A stretch of DNA of 64,000 bases from Phytomonospora sp040655735 (GCF_040655735.1 NZ_JBFAKK010000011.1:227003-291002); one strand, 5' to 3'; counted from the stretch's first letter, positions 31,752 through 40,578 are shown. Program-made: numbers and translations. Notes: a model not told the origin generated them from the letters alone.

Positions 31752-34442
31752 ATGGCCCGTGGCGATTCGTCCAGGCGCGCGACTGTGCAATCGGTCCGCG
31801 TGCAGCTAATGCTGCCCATCGTCATCGCGCTGGTGGGCCTGGTCGCACTCGGAACGATCCAAGTCCGTAACGCGCTGATCGAAGCCGATGACGCCGACCG
31901 CGCCCAGGTTCTGGCCACCCTCGCCGGCAGCACCTCGAGCCTCGTCCAGGAACTGCAGCGAGAGGCGAACGAGACTCTCGCCTACGTCCAGCGCTCCGGC
32001 GCCTCACTCGCCGCTGGCGGTGTCGGCAAGCCGCTGCTGGACTCGCAGAAGGCCCGTACGGACCAGACGCTCGAGAAGTTCATGACCGCCGGCGAGTCGG
32101 CCGAGAACGCCGCGCCCGACCTACGCGGCGCCGTCACCAGCGCACGAAGTTCGTTGCTACAGCTGGAGACCGCGCGCACCGAGGCCATCGCGGCCGACCT
32201 GAACTCCCGCACCAGCGGTCTTAACGAGTACAACAAGATCGCCGTACAGATCCTCCTGGTCGCCGACAAGCTCCCCGACCAGATCGCCAACCCCAAGCTG
32301 GCCGCACAGGCCCGCGCGACCGCCGCGATCGCCACCGCGAAGCAGTTCACCGCACACGAGCTGATCCTGGTGCGCGACATCCTCGCCGAGGGCAAGTACA
32401 ACCCCACGAAGCTCGCCGAGGTCGCCGACGTCGTCGGTCAGACCACCGAGCGCATCGGTGAGTTCTACCGCTACGCCGACCCCGGCATCCGCTTCAACTA
32501 CGACCAGATCGCCCAGACGATCGACTTCGACAACGTCACGAAGTACCGGATGACGGTCCTCAAGGGCATCGACTCCAGTGAGGTCGCCTGGAAGGAGATC
32601 GCGCCCGAGGCGTGGACGGTCGCGATGAGCAACACGCTCCTGCGCCTCTACTACGTCGAGCTCGACGTGACGACGTGGATGGAGACCAGCGCCTCGGAGC
32701 TGACCATCTCCGCCCAGCAGCGAGCCCTCGCGACGGGATCGATCGCCCTCGGCGTCACCACGGTCACCCTGACCATCGCGATCCTGTTCGCGGTGCGGAC
32801 CTCCCGCCGACTGCGGGTCCTGCGCCGCAACGCGCTCACCGTCGCCGACGAGAGCCTGCCCGGCGCGGTGGCCGACGTGGCCGCGGCCGGCAACTCCGAC
32901 GAGGTCGGCCGCCGACTGCGACTCGCCATGGAATCGGCACCCATGTCGCGCGCCAACCGCAACGACGACGAGATCGGTCAGGTGGCCGTCGCCTTCGACG
33001 CCGTCCACGAACAGGCCCTGCGGCTCGCCGCCGACCAGTCGCTGCTGCGGCTGGACGTCGAGGCCCTGTTCATCGCGCTGGCCCGCCGGGGTCAGAGCCT
33101 CGTGCAGCGCCAGCTGCGCCTCCTCGACGAGTTCGAGGAAGCCGAGACCGACCCGGACGTGCTGGCCCGCCTGTTCGCCCTCGACCACCTCGCGGCCCGC
33201 ATGCGGCGCAACGAGGAGAACCTGCTCGTCCTCGCCGGCGGCGACCCCGGTCGCCGCTACACCACCCCCGAACCGGTCGCCAGCGTCGTTCGCGCAGCCG
33301 CCGGTGAGATCGAGGACTACACCCGCGTCGAGATCGACGGCGCCGGCGACGTGCCGATCACCGCGCACTCCGTCGGCGACCTCGTGCACCTGCTCGCCGA
33401 GCTGCTGGAGAACGCCGCGGTGTTCTCCCCGCCGACCTCGCAGGTGCGCGTCACGGTGCGCCGCAGCGTCAACGACCTCGCGATCTCCATCGCCGACGAG
33501 GGCATCGGAATGCCGCCCGAGCAGCTGGAGGCGGCCAACGAGCGCCTCCGCGAGCCCTCGGCGCTGACCAGTGCCACCGCCGGCACGATGGGCCTGCTCG
33601 TGGTCGCGCGACTCGCGGCCCGGCGCGACATCGAGGTTCAGCTGCACAGCACCGCCGGCAAGGGAACCCTGGCGATGGTCCGCGTCCCCGACGCGATGAT
33701 CGCCACCGACCGGTCGGTCGACACCTTCGACGACCGTCCCCCGCTCGGCGCCGGGCTGGGGCGAGACCCGCTCCCGCCGCGCGCCTCGCGGCCCATGCCG
33801 ATCGCCGGTCGCCCCCCTGCGGCCGTCGTCGACAACGGGCAGCGGCCCCGCGCCATCGCCGCCGCCCCCGAACCGCGTCCGGTCGTCATCCCCGAACGCC
33901 GGCCCACGCCGGTCACCGACCAGCGCGTGCCGCGCCCCCGCGGCGCAGACGAGCGTCCCCCCACGCAGAACGTCGGCGCCAACGGAGCACTCGGCACCGA
34001 CATCGTGCCGACGGGATGGTTCCGCCCGACCACCGGATCCGGAGACACCCCGGCGCTCCCGCCGGGCTCCCTCGAGTGGCGCAGCGGCCCCAGCGATACG
34101 GCGTACGCTCAAGTTCAGCGGGTCCTTGCCGAACCGGCGGCGGAAGCCGCGCCCGCCACCACGGGCGGCCTCCCCCAGCGTCGCCCGGGCGCGCGTCTGC
34201 TCCCCGGATCGATCGACGACTCCCTCCCGGCCAACGGTCGGGGCCGCAAGGTCCCCACCGCCGCGGAGATCACCGGAAGCATCGACCCCGACGAGATTCG
34301 AGCCCGACTGTCCGGCCTGGCCAGCGGCACCGCCGCCGGCCGTGAGGACGAGCCGGTCAGCGGGCGCGTCCCCTCCAGCTCGACCATGCAGTTGCGTTCC
34401 AACAACCCCCAATCCCACTCCCGAAGGACGGACCAACGATGA
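31752..34442 (+). CDS. Sensor histidine kinase with nitrate/nitrite-sensing-type (NIT) domain
   Basis: An 896-residue membrane kinase of the conservon CvnA type. Membrane segment 1 spans about residues 17-38 (VQLMLPIVIALVGLVALGTI), an extracellular helical NIT-like domain covers about 45-320, segment 2 is about 328-350 (GSIALGVTTVTLTIAILFAV), then a HAMP-like linker. The kinase part has FALDHLAARMRRNEENLLVL (H-box-like), ELLENAAVFSPP (N box) and ADEGIGMPP (G box). The last 230 residues are Pro/Arg/Ala-rich and disordered. It is coupled to the roadblock gene (ATGA overlap at 34439). Confidence 0.92.
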   Translation: MARGDSSRRATVQSVRVQLMLPIVIALVGLVALGTIQVRNALIEADDADRAQVLATLAGSTSSLVQELQREANETLAYVQRSGASLAAGGVGKPLLDSQKARTDQTLEKFMTAGESAENAAPDLRGAVTSARSSLLQLETARTEAIAADLNSRTSGLNEYNKIAVQILLVADKLPDQIANPKLAAQARATAAIATAKQFTAHELILVRDILAEGKYNPTKLAEVADVVGQTTERIGEFYRYADPGIRFNYDQIAQTIDFDNVTKYRMTVLKGIDSSEVAWKEIAPEAWTVAMSNTLLRLYYVELDVTTWMETSASELTISAQQRALATGSIALGVTTVTLTIAILFAVRTSRRLRVLRRNALTVADESLPGAVADVAAAGNSDEVGRRLRLAMESAPMSRANRNDDEIGQVAVAFDAVHEQALRLAADQSLLRLDVEALFIALARRGQSLVQRQLRLLDEFEEAETDPDVLARLFALDHLAARMRRNEENLLVLAGGDPGRRYTTPEPVASVVRAAAGEIEDYTRVEIDGAGDVPITAHSVGDLVHLLAELLENAAVFSPPTSQVRVTVRRSVNDLAISIADEGIGMPPEQLEAANERLREPSALTSATAGTMGLLVVARLAARRDIEVQLHSTAGKGTLAMVRVPDAMIATDRSVDTFDDRPPLGAGLGRDPLPPRASRPMPIAGRPPAAVVDNGQRPRAIAAAPEPRPVVIPERRPTPVTDQRVPRPRGADERPPTQNVGANGALGTDIVPTGWFRPTTGSGDTPALPPGSLEWRSGPSDTAYAQVQRVLAEPAAEAAPATTGGLPQRRPGARLLPGSIDDSLPANGRGRKVPTAAEITGSIDPDEIRARLSGLASGTAAGREDEPVSGRVPSSSTMQLRSNNPQSHSRRTDQR

Positions 34443-34894
34443 CTCGATCGATGCCGCCCGGTAATGGCGCACACGCGGGCGCGGTCGGTGAGCTCGACTG
34501 GTTGCTCACCTCGTTCACGCAGAAAGTGCCCGATGTCGCGCACGCCCTGACGGTCTCCGTGGATGGTCTGGCCCTCGCGGCCTCGGCCGGACTGCCGACC
34601 GACCGCGCCGATCAGCTCGCCGCGATCACCAGTGGCCTCGCAAGCTTGACGACCGGTGCCTCACGGGTACTTGCCGCCGGGCGGGTTCGCCAGGCCGTTG
34701 TCGACATGGACGGCGGAGTCCTGTTGCTGATGGCGGTGGGGGACCGCGCACAGGTCGCCGTACTCGCGGCCGCCGGTTGTGACCTTGGACTTGTCGGCTA
34801 TGAGATGGCTCTGCTGGTCAAGCGCGTAGCCAGCGCACTTGAACCCGCGATCCGCCGGGCCGCGGGCAGCGCCCCGCCGGTGGGAGAGCGTTGA
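34439..34894 (+). CDS. Roadblock/LC7 domain protein
   Basis: A 151-residue cytoplasmic roadblock/LC7 protein: LDWLLTSFTQKVPDVAHALT, VSVDGLALAASAGLPTDRAD, TSGLASLTTGASRVL and MDGGVLLLMAVGDRAQVAVL are the hallmark strands. In conservons it is CvnB, which links the kinase to a small GTPase. Here the usual DUF742 and GTP-binding genes do not follow; a TAXI-type binding lipoprotein does, with overlapping stop and start (TGATG). Confidence 0.93.
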   Translation: MTRSMPPGNGAHAGAVGELDWLLTSFTQKVPDVAHALTVSVDGLALAASAGLPTDRADQLAAITSGLASLTTGASRVLAAGRVRQAVVDMDGGVLLLMAVGDRAQVAVLAAAGCDLGLVGYEMALLVKRVASALEPAIRRAAGSAPPVGER

Positions 34895-35931
34895 TGGACC
34901 GTCGCCGACTGTTCCGGCTCACCGCCGCGCTCGGCTCCGCCGGACTCACCTCCTCGCTGCTCGCCGCCTGCTCCGACGCAGCCTCGGACAAGCCCCAGAA
35001 CTCCGCCACCGCGTGGAACAACGGCCGCCTGGCCATCGGCACCGGTGGTACCAGTGGCGTCTACTACCAGTTCGGCGGTGCCCTGGCCGACGCCATCAAC
35101 AGCGGCCTGCCCGGTGCGGTCGCCACGGCCCAGCCGACCGGCGCGTCGGCCGACAACGTCCGGCGCATCGTGCGCGGTGACGCGGCGATCGCCCTGTCCG
35201 GCGACGGCGTACCCGCCGACGCCTACAACGGCACCGGCGCGTTCAAGGACATCAAGCAGCCCGTCCTGGCGCTGGCGTCGGTCTTCCCCGGCGTCTTGCA
35301 CCTGGTCGTCCGCAGCGAACTGGGCGTCGACGAGGCGACCGGCGCGCCGCGGCCGAAGATCACCAACGTCCAGGAGCTGGCCGGGCTGCGGGTCAGCCGC
35401 GGCGGCGCCGGTTCGGGCGACGACCTGTTCTCCAGGCGGGTCCTCGAAACGGCCGGCCTGAGCGTCGAGGACGACATCGTCTCGGAGAACATGGCGATCA
35501 CCGACGCCCTGGCGCGGATTCGCATGCCCATCGACAAGGAAGACGCCGTCGACGCGGTCTTCGCCTCCAGTGGTGTGCCGAACTCCGCGATCGCGACGAT
35601 CCTGTCCGAGGGCAAGCACCACCTCGTTCCGCTCGGCTCCGTTTCGGAGCTGATGCGCAACAACTACGGCGGCTACCGTCCCTCGACCATCCGCGGCGAG
35701 GGGTACAAGATCGACGACCTCGCCTCGGTCGAGGCGCCGACGCTGCTGCTCGTCAGCGACAAGATGCCCGAGGATCTCGCCTACGACATCACCCGCGTGT
35801 TCTTCGAGTACCAGAAGAGCATCGGCGCGCTCGTTCCCGTCGTCAACGACATCACCAAGGCGACGGCCGCCGACTCCAGCCCGGTGGCACTGCACCCGGG
35901 TGCGGCCAAGTACTACAAGGAAAACCCCTGA
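34894..35931 (+). CDS. TAXI-type TRAP solute-binding lipoprotein
   Basis: A 345-residue exported binding protein. The N-terminus MDRRRLFRLTAALGSAGLTS with SLLAAC is a lipoprotein signal (Cys about residue 26), and the twin Arg suggests Tat export. The mature domain has the TAXI pattern: LAIGTGGTSGVYYQFGGALA, QPTGASADNVRRIVRGDAAI, LRVSRGGAGSGDDLFSRRVL, LHPGAAKYYKENP. TAXI proteins capture small acids for a fused DctQM permease. No permease gene is adjacent; instead it is coupled to the kinase and roadblock genes, so it could be an extracellular sensor subunit. Start ATG 34894 has GGGAGAG 5 bases before. Confidence 0.9.
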   Translation: MDRRRLFRLTAALGSAGLTSSLLAACSDAASDKPQNSATAWNNGRLAIGTGGTSGVYYQFGGALADAINSGLPGAVATAQPTGASADNVRRIVRGDAAIALSGDGVPADAYNGTGAFKDIKQPVLALASVFPGVLHLVVRSELGVDEATGAPRPKITNVQELAGLRVSRGGAGSGDDLFSRRVLETAGLSVEDDIVSENMAITDALARIRMPIDKEDAVDAVFASSGVPNSAIATILSEGKHHLVPLGSVSELMRNNYGGYRPSTIRGEGYKIDDLASVEAPTLLLVSDKMPEDLAYDITRVFFEYQKSIGALVPVVNDITKATAADSSPVALHPGAAKYYKENP

Positions 35932-35932
35932 C

Positions 35933-35974
35933 CGGTGCGGTCCCGGCGGCAGGACTCGCGCCGGGACCGCACCG
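35933..35974. terminator. Bidirectional terminator after the TAXI gene
   Basis: Sixteen perfect pairs: arms 35933-35948 (CGGTGCGGTCCCGGCG) and 35959-35974, with a 10-base loop. It fills the gap between the TAXI gene (stop 35931) and the minus-strand phosphotransferase (stop 35975). Confidence 0.85.
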
Positions 35975-36694
35975 TCATGGACGCCACGTCGTGGTGACGG
36001 CCAGCCTGCGCCGCCATTCGGCCACCGCGGCGGCGCGCGCGCCGGCCGCTCCCTGCGGCCCGGCCGGGGACGCGCAGAAGTCGAGCAGCTCCCGGATCCT
36101 CGCCAGCATCGCGCCCCGCCGCTCGGCCCAGGCCGGAGCCTGCGTGCCATAGCCGTGGAACAGGTGCGGCATCGCCTCGACGCAGTCGGGGTGGTGCATC
36201 CGCACGACCCACTCGCACCACGCCAGGTCCTCCACGGGCCGGCCGAGGCGCGCCCACTCCCAGTCGAACACCGCGGTGACCTCGCGCCCCTCGGTGTCGA
36301 GAAGCACATTGTTGGGCCCGAAATCGCCGTGCACGAGCACCGTGCGCCCTCGGGCGGCGTCGTCGGGCGTCCTCGCGAAGGGCAGTACCGCCGCCGGCAC
36401 CGCGTGGACGCGCGCCAGTACCCGCCCGCACGCTGCGAGGACGCGCGCGGCCGTGTCGGGATTCAACATGTCCTGACCGTGCGTGCCGGGCATGTGTCGC
36501 ATCGTGATGTAATCGTCGCCGACGTCGCGTACCGCCGGAACCGGTACGACCGAGGCGATCGCGCGCAGGACCGAGGCCTCCCGCGCCAGACGCCCGGCGA
36601 CCTGCGGTCCGGTGAACCTCTTGGTCACCCAAGAGCCGTCGCTCGACGTGAGGTTCGTGTACCCGTGCGGCAACCGGTCCCCGGTGGACTCCAT
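35975..36694 (-). CDS. Aminoglycoside-phosphotransferase-fold small-molecule kinase
   Basis: A 239-residue APH/choline-kinase fold enzyme. The catalytic loop is TVLVHGDFGPNNVLLD (HGDxxxxN), the Mg-binding loop is VTAVFDWEWARLGRPVEDLA, and the ATP-binding lobe reads TNLTSSDGSWVTKRFTG then REASVLRAIASVVPVPAV. Substrate unknown; despite the family name most members are not resistance enzymes. GTG at 36700 is an alternative start two codons upstream of ATG 36694. No clear ribosome site. Confidence 0.87.
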   Translation of the reverse strand: MESTGDRLPHGYTNLTSSDGSWVTKRFTGPQVAGRLAREASVLRAIASVVPVPAVRDVGDDYITMRHMPGTHGQDMLNPDTAARVLAACGRVLARVHAVPAAVLPFARTPDDAARGRTVLVHGDFGPNNVLLDTEGREVTAVFDWEWARLGRPVEDLAWCEWVVRMHHPDCVEAMPHLFHGYGTQAPAWAERRGAMLARIRELLDFCASPAGPQGAAGARAAAVAEWRRRLAVTTTWRP

Positions 36695-36845
36695 GGCCAC
36701 GCATGATGCCAGTACGCCACGCCGATCTTTTTGGCAACCCCGACAACGCGTAGAGGACCCGGAACGCTATTCTGCGATCGCTGGGCCAGCGGCATGCCCT
36801 GCCGCGGACCGCCCACATTGAGACATCGCCACAGGAGGCCGACAG

Positions 36846-38534
36846 GTGACCACCGTTTCACCGAAGCCGATCGTCGCGCGGCCTTGGCCGGTGCGTCGCG
36901 AGCCCAAGGGCTCGTGGCTGGCCCGAGCGCTGCGGACAACCGACGCGAAGCAGATCGGGATCATGTACCTGGTCACCTCGTTCGTGTTCTTCGGCATCGG
37001 GGGCGTCCTCGCCCTGCTGATGCGCGGCGAACTCGCGCGACCGGGTCTGCAGTTCCTGTCGGCCGAGCAGTTCAACCAGCTGTTCACCATGCACGGCACG
37101 ATCATGCTGCTGCTGTTCGCCACCCCGGTGGTGTTCGCCTTCGGCAACTACATCGTCCCGCTGCAGATCGGCGCACCCGACGTCGCGTTCCCGCGGCTCA
37201 ACGCCTTCGCGTACTGGCTGTACCTGTTCGGCGGGACGCTGGTCGTGCTCGGCTTCGCCACCCCCGGCGGCGCCGCCGACTTCGGCTGGTTCGCCTACCA
37301 GCCGCTGTCCGATGTGGTCAACTCGCCGGGCGCGGGTGCCGACATGTGGTTCGTCGGCCTGCTCATCTCGGGTCTGGGCACGATCCTCGGCGCGGTCAAC
37401 ATGGTCACCACGATCCTGACGCTGCGCGCGCCGGGCATGACCATGTTCCGGATGCCGATCTTCACCTGGAACCTGCTGGTCACGTCGCTGCTGGTCCTGA
37501 TGGTCTTCCCGATCCTGGCCGCCGCGCTGTGCATGGTCCTCGCCGACCGGCACCTCGGCACGCACGTCTTCGCCGTCGACACCGGCGGCGCGATGCTGTG
37601 GCAGAACCTCTTCTGGTTCTTCGGCCACCCGGAGGTCTACATCGTGGCGCTGCCGTTCTTCGGCATCGTCACCGAGATCATCCCGGTGTTCAGCCGCAAG
37701 CCGATCTTCGGTTACAAGACCCTCATCGCCGCGACCCTGAGCATCGCGGCCCTGTCGATGGCCGTGTGGGCGCACCACATGTTCGCCACCGGCCAGGTGC
37801 TGCTGCCGTTCTTCTCCTTCATGACCTTCCTGATCGCGGTGCCCACGGGCATCAAGTTCTTCGACTGGATCGGCACGATGTGGAAGGGGCAGTTGACCTT
37901 CGAGGCGCCGATGCTGTTCTCGATCGGCTTCCTGGTCACCTTCCTCTTCGGCGGCCTGTCGGGCGTGCTCCTGGCGTCCCCGCCGATCGACTTCCACGTG
38001 TCCGACACGTACTTCGTCGTCGCGCACTTCCACTACGTGCTGTTCGGCACGATCGTGTTCGCCGTCTACGCCGGCGTGTACTTCTGGTTCCCGAAGATGT
38101 TCGGCCGGATGTACGACGAGCGCCTGGCGCAGGTGCACTTCTGGCTGACCATGTTCGGCTTCCACACGACCTTCCTCGTGCAGCACTGGCTCGGCAACGA
38201 GGGCTTCCCGCGCCGCTACGCCGACTACGCGCCGGAGGACGGGTTCACGACGCTGAACACGATCTCCTCGGTCGGCGCGTTCATCCTCGGCGCCTCGACG
38301 CTGCCGTTCCTGTGGAACATGTTCAAGTCGTACAAGGCCGGGCGCGTCGTGAACGTCGACGACCCGTGGGGCTACGGCGGATCGCTGGAGTGGGCCACGA
38401 GCTGCCCGCCCCCGCTGCGCAACTTCGACCGGATGCCGCGCATCCGCTCCGAGCGCCCCGCCTTCGACGCCCGTCACGGTGCCGCTCTGGCGGCCATCGC
38501 CGACGCCAAGTCCGGCAAGGAGATCGAGCACTAG
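36846..38534 (+). CDS. ctaD: Cytochrome c oxidase subunit I
   Basis: The 562-residue core subunit of aa3-type cytochrome oxidase, a 12-helix membrane protein reducing O2 and pumping protons. The low-spin heme ligand lies in FTMHGTIMLLLF; the His-Tyr cross-link and CuB ligand in FGHPEVYIVALP; two CuB histidines in MAVWAHHMFATG; the haem a3 and a ligands in FVVAHFHYVLFG; the K-channel region around FDWIGTMWKG. GTG 36846 follows AGGAGG by eight bases. Other oxidase subunits are not in the window; such solitary ctaD copies are usual in actinomycetes. Strong terminator downstream. Confidence 0.97.
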   Translation: MTTVSPKPIVARPWPVRREPKGSWLARALRTTDAKQIGIMYLVTSFVFFGIGGVLALLMRGELARPGLQFLSAEQFNQLFTMHGTIMLLLFATPVVFAFGNYIVPLQIGAPDVAFPRLNAFAYWLYLFGGTLVVLGFATPGGAADFGWFAYQPLSDVVNSPGAGADMWFVGLLISGLGTILGAVNMVTTILTLRAPGMTMFRMPIFTWNLLVTSLLVLMVFPILAAALCMVLADRHLGTHVFAVDTGGAMLWQNLFWFFGHPEVYIVALPFFGIVTEIIPVFSRKPIFGYKTLIAATLSIAALSMAVWAHHMFATGQVLLPFFSFMTFLIAVPTGIKFFDWIGTMWKGQLTFEAPMLFSIGFLVTFLFGGLSGVLLASPPIDFHVSDTYFVVAHFHYVLFGTIVFAVYAGVYFWFPKMFGRMYDERLAQVHFWLTMFGFHTTFLVQHWLGNEGFPRRYADYAPEDGFTTLNTISSVGAFILGASTLPFLWNMFKSYKAGRVVNVDDPWGYGGSLEWATSCPPPLRNFDRMPRIRSERPAFDARHGAALAAIADAKSGKEIEH

Positions 38535-38557
38535 AGCGCTCGCTTCGCACGCACGCC

Positions 38558-38590
38558 GAAACCGCCGGTCCCGATGGGGCCGGCGGTTTC
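38558..38590 (+). terminator. Terminator of ctaD
   Basis: GAAACCGCCGGTCCC (38558-38572) pairs with GGGGCCGGCGGTTTC (38576-38590) around GAT; the last bases allow one T-G pair. Starts 24 bases after the ctaD stop. Confidence 0.88.
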
Positions 38591-38647
38591 GTCATGTCCC
38601 GCCCCGGTGTTCAAGCCGCCAGGGGCGCTCTCGATCACGGCGACGAC

Positions 38648-38662
38648 ACTGAACCGTTCAGT
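38648..38662. promoter_or_regulatory. Operator-like palindrome O1 upstream of the MFS gene
   Basis: ACTGAAC-C-GTTCAGT, seven perfect pairs about a single base, directly upstream of the TTGACA -35 box (38664-38669). Its core GAACCGTTCAGT resembles GAACCGTTTAGT at O3 (39862-39878). Confidence 0.55.
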
Positions 38663-38663
38663 A

Positions 38664-38669
38664 TTGACA
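38664..38669 (+). promoter_or_regulatory. -35 box of the MFS gene promoter
   Basis: TTGACA lies between palindromes O1 and O2. The -10 is uncertain: TAGTTC at 38685-38690 would leave a short (15-base) spacer but sits 10 bases before the ATG, so the mRNA would be almost leaderless. Confidence 0.5.
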
Positions 38670-38672
38670 TGT

Positions 38673-38689
38673 AACTAAACCGTGTAGTT
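38673..38689. promoter_or_regulatory. Operator-like palindrome O2 over the MFS promoter
   Basis: AACTAAACCGTGTAGTT: outer arms AACTA/TAGTT are perfect and the inner bases nearly symmetric. It overlaps the expected -10 region and shares the core A-A-C-C-G-T-x-T-A-G-T-T with O3, so the downstream TetR protein is the likely ligand. Confidence 0.65.
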
Positions 38690-38700
38690 CAATCCGAGGC

Positions 38701-39876
38701 ATGTCGATCGCCGCCCACCGCGTCCCCCGGGCCGTCGCGACTCCCGTCTTGATGACCCTGACCTTCCCGGTGTCCCTCGGGATCTCGGCGACGAGCCTGC
38801 TGCTCCCGACCGCCGCCGGGGCGCTCGGCGTTTCGCTCGGCGCGGCGACGTGGCTGCTGACCCTCTACGGGTGGGGGATGGCGCTGGTGATGCCGTTCGC
38901 GGCCTATGTCGGCGACCGCTTCGGCCGCCGGACGATGCTGCGGGCCGGGGGAGCGGCGTCTGCGGCCGGTGCGGTGCTGATCCTGTGCGGACCCTGGCTG
39001 CCCTTGATCGGGGCCGGGAGGGTGCTGCTGGCGGCCGGTGCGGGGGTGATGGTGGTCAGCGCGATGAACGTGGCCCGGGCTTTCACGAGACCGGTCCGGC
39101 GGCAGCGGGCCCTGGGTCTCATCTCGGCGGGCATCGGCGTCTCCGGCGCGCTGGGGCCGCTGGCCGGTGCGCTCGTGGCCGACGCGAGTTCCTGGCGGGT
39201 CGCGTTGGCGCTGCCCGCGCTCAGCCTGGTGTCGCTGCCGCTGGTCTCGCGGGTGCTCTCCGACGAGCCCGCGGCCGGCGTCGGCGGGCTCGGCTTCGCC
39301 AGGGTGCTCCGCGACCGGCGCTTCCTGGCCTCGGTGGTGCTGGTGCTCGCTTTGACGACGGTGTACTTCGGGCTCGTCTACGCCGCTCCGCTGCTGCTGG
39401 GCGAGTCGACCGGGTGGAGCCGCTCGGAGGTCGGGGCGGTGCTCGTGGTGCCGGGACTCGTCGGCGCGGGACTGTCGTGGGCTTCTGCGGGCGCGGTGCT
39501 GCGTTTCGGGGCCAGGCGGGTCGCGATCGTCCTGGCGCTGCTGGCGACCTTCGCGGCGGCGTCGGCGGGCCTGTGGGGCGGTGTGCCGCCGGTCCTGGCG
39601 GCCGCCGGGGCCGCCGCCTTCGCCTCGGCGGCCGGGCAGGGCGTGCTCGTGGGCTCGGCGACCTCGACGCTGCCGGAGTCGGCGCGGACGAGCGGTGTGG
39701 GCCTGGTGAACTTCGCGTTCCAGTTCGGCAGCGTCGTGGGTCCGGCGGCCCTGTCGGTTCTCGCGCCGGCGGCCGGTCTCGGGTGGGGCCTGCTGGCGGT
39801 CGCCTCGGTGCCGCCGGCGGCGCTCGTGCTGACCGGCTTCGCCGTCACCCTCGGTGGTCGAAACCGAACCGTTTAG
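38701..39876 (+). CDS. MFS drug-efflux-type transporter (12 membrane helices)
   Basis: A 391-residue MFS protein, length and motifs of the DHA1 drug/H+ antiporters: motif A GDRFGRRTMLRAG after helix 2, the helix 4-5 Arg region MNVARAFTRPVRRQRALGLI, and motif C-like GIGVSGALGPLAGALVADAS. Substrate unknown. ATG 38701 has no spaced ribosome site and a promoter close by. The promoter carries two palindromes, and a TetR gene follows 14 bases downstream with a third copy at its own start, so expression is probably induced by a ligand that releases TetR. Confidence 0.9.
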   Translation: MSIAAHRVPRAVATPVLMTLTFPVSLGISATSLLLPTAAGALGVSLGAATWLLTLYGWGMALVMPFAAYVGDRFGRRTMLRAGGAASAAGAVLILCGPWLPLIGAGRVLLAAGAGVMVVSAMNVARAFTRPVRRQRALGLISAGIGVSGALGPLAGALVADASSWRVALALPALSLVSLPLVSRVLSDEPAAGVGGLGFARVLRDRRFLASVVLVLALTTVYFGLVYAAPLLLGESTGWSRSEVGAVLVVPGLVGAGLSWASAGAVLRFGARRVAIVLALLATFAAASAGLWGGVPPVLAAAGAAAFASAAGQGVLVGSATSTLPESARTSGVGLVNFAFQFGSVVGPAALSVLAPAAGLGWGLLAVASVPPAALVLTGFAVTLGGRNRTV

Positions 39877-39878
39877 TT
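39862..39878. promoter_or_regulatory. Operator-like palindrome O3 in front of tetR
   Basis: AACCGAACCGTTTAGTT overlaps the stop codon of the MFS gene (39874-39876) and ends 12 bases before the TetR start. It matches O2 at 13 of 17 positions and O1 in the core, which suggests autoregulation of the TetR gene. Confidence 0.6.
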
Positions 39879-39890
39879 TATGGTGTGGGC

Positions 39891-40553
39891 GTGGCGGCCG
39901 ATGTGGACGAATACGGGATCCCGATCATCGCCGATCCCGTCAGCTCCTCGGAACGCAAGCGCGCCTCCATCGTGGAGGCGGCCGTCGGCGAGTTCCTCCG
40001 CGAGGGCTACGCGGCGGCCTCGGTCGACAAGATCGCCCGCCGGGCGGGGGTCTCCAAACCCACGATCTACCAGCACTTCGGCAACAAGGAACGGCTGTTC
40101 CTCGCGGTCACCGCCGGGGTCCTCACCGAGGCCTACGAGGGTCTCGAACCGCTCGACCGGTCCATCCCGGACGAGCCCGGCGCGCTTCGCTCGGCGCTCA
40201 CCGCCTACCTCGCCGCGTGGTCGCGGCGGGTGCTGTGCGAGGACATCCTCGCGCTGCGGCGCCTGGTCATCGGCGAGGTCGGCCGCTTCCCGCAGCTGGG
40301 GCGGCTCTGGTTCAAGATCACCCGCGAGATGATGGACGCGCCCCTCATCGAGACCGTCACCGAGCTCGGCGCGCGCGGCGTCCTGGACGCGCCCGACCCC
40401 GAGCGCGCGGTCCGGCAGCTCATCGGGATGACCCTGGGCGGACTCCAGCTCGTGCTGACCTTCCTGCCGGAGGAGAAGGCCGAGGACCGCGACATCGACG
40501 GGACGGTCGCGGCGGGCGTCGAGGTGTTCCTCTCCCACTACGGGCACCGCTGA
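39891..40553 (+). CDS. TetR family transcriptional regulator
   Basis: A 220-residue TetR repressor. The N-terminal HTH is SIVEAAVGEFLREGYAAASV with DKIARRAGVSKPTIYQHFGN (recognition helix), then a ligand domain ending LPEEKAEDRDIDGTVAAGVE (TetR_C_AefR-like, as in regulators of efflux pumps). The start is one of GTG 39885, 39891 or 39903; 39891 gives the common length. It lies directly after the MFS gene on the same strand, with an operator-like site between, so it most likely represses both genes. Confidence 0.92.
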   Translation: MAADVDEYGIPIIADPVSSSERKRASIVEAAVGEFLREGYAAASVDKIARRAGVSKPTIYQHFGNKERLFLAVTAGVLTEAYEGLEPLDRSIPDEPGALRSALTAYLAAWSRRVLCEDILALRRLVIGEVGRFPQLGRLWFKITREMMDAPLIETVTELGARGVLDAPDPERAVRQLIGMTLGGLQLVLTFLPEEKAEDRDIDGTVAAGVEVFLSHYGHR

Positions 40554-40578
40554 CCTGACGTCGCTGGCCGGCACCCCC

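Noticed and set aside
35975..36694. Aminoglycoside-resistance gene
   Set aside because: The fold is APH-like, but sequence reading cannot support drug specificity and no resistance context is present.
38701..40553. Fusion protein across the MFS and TetR genes (open frame from 38850)
   Set aside because: The upstream part is out of frame with the transporter and lacks motifs; TetR begins near 39891 with the shared operator just ahead.
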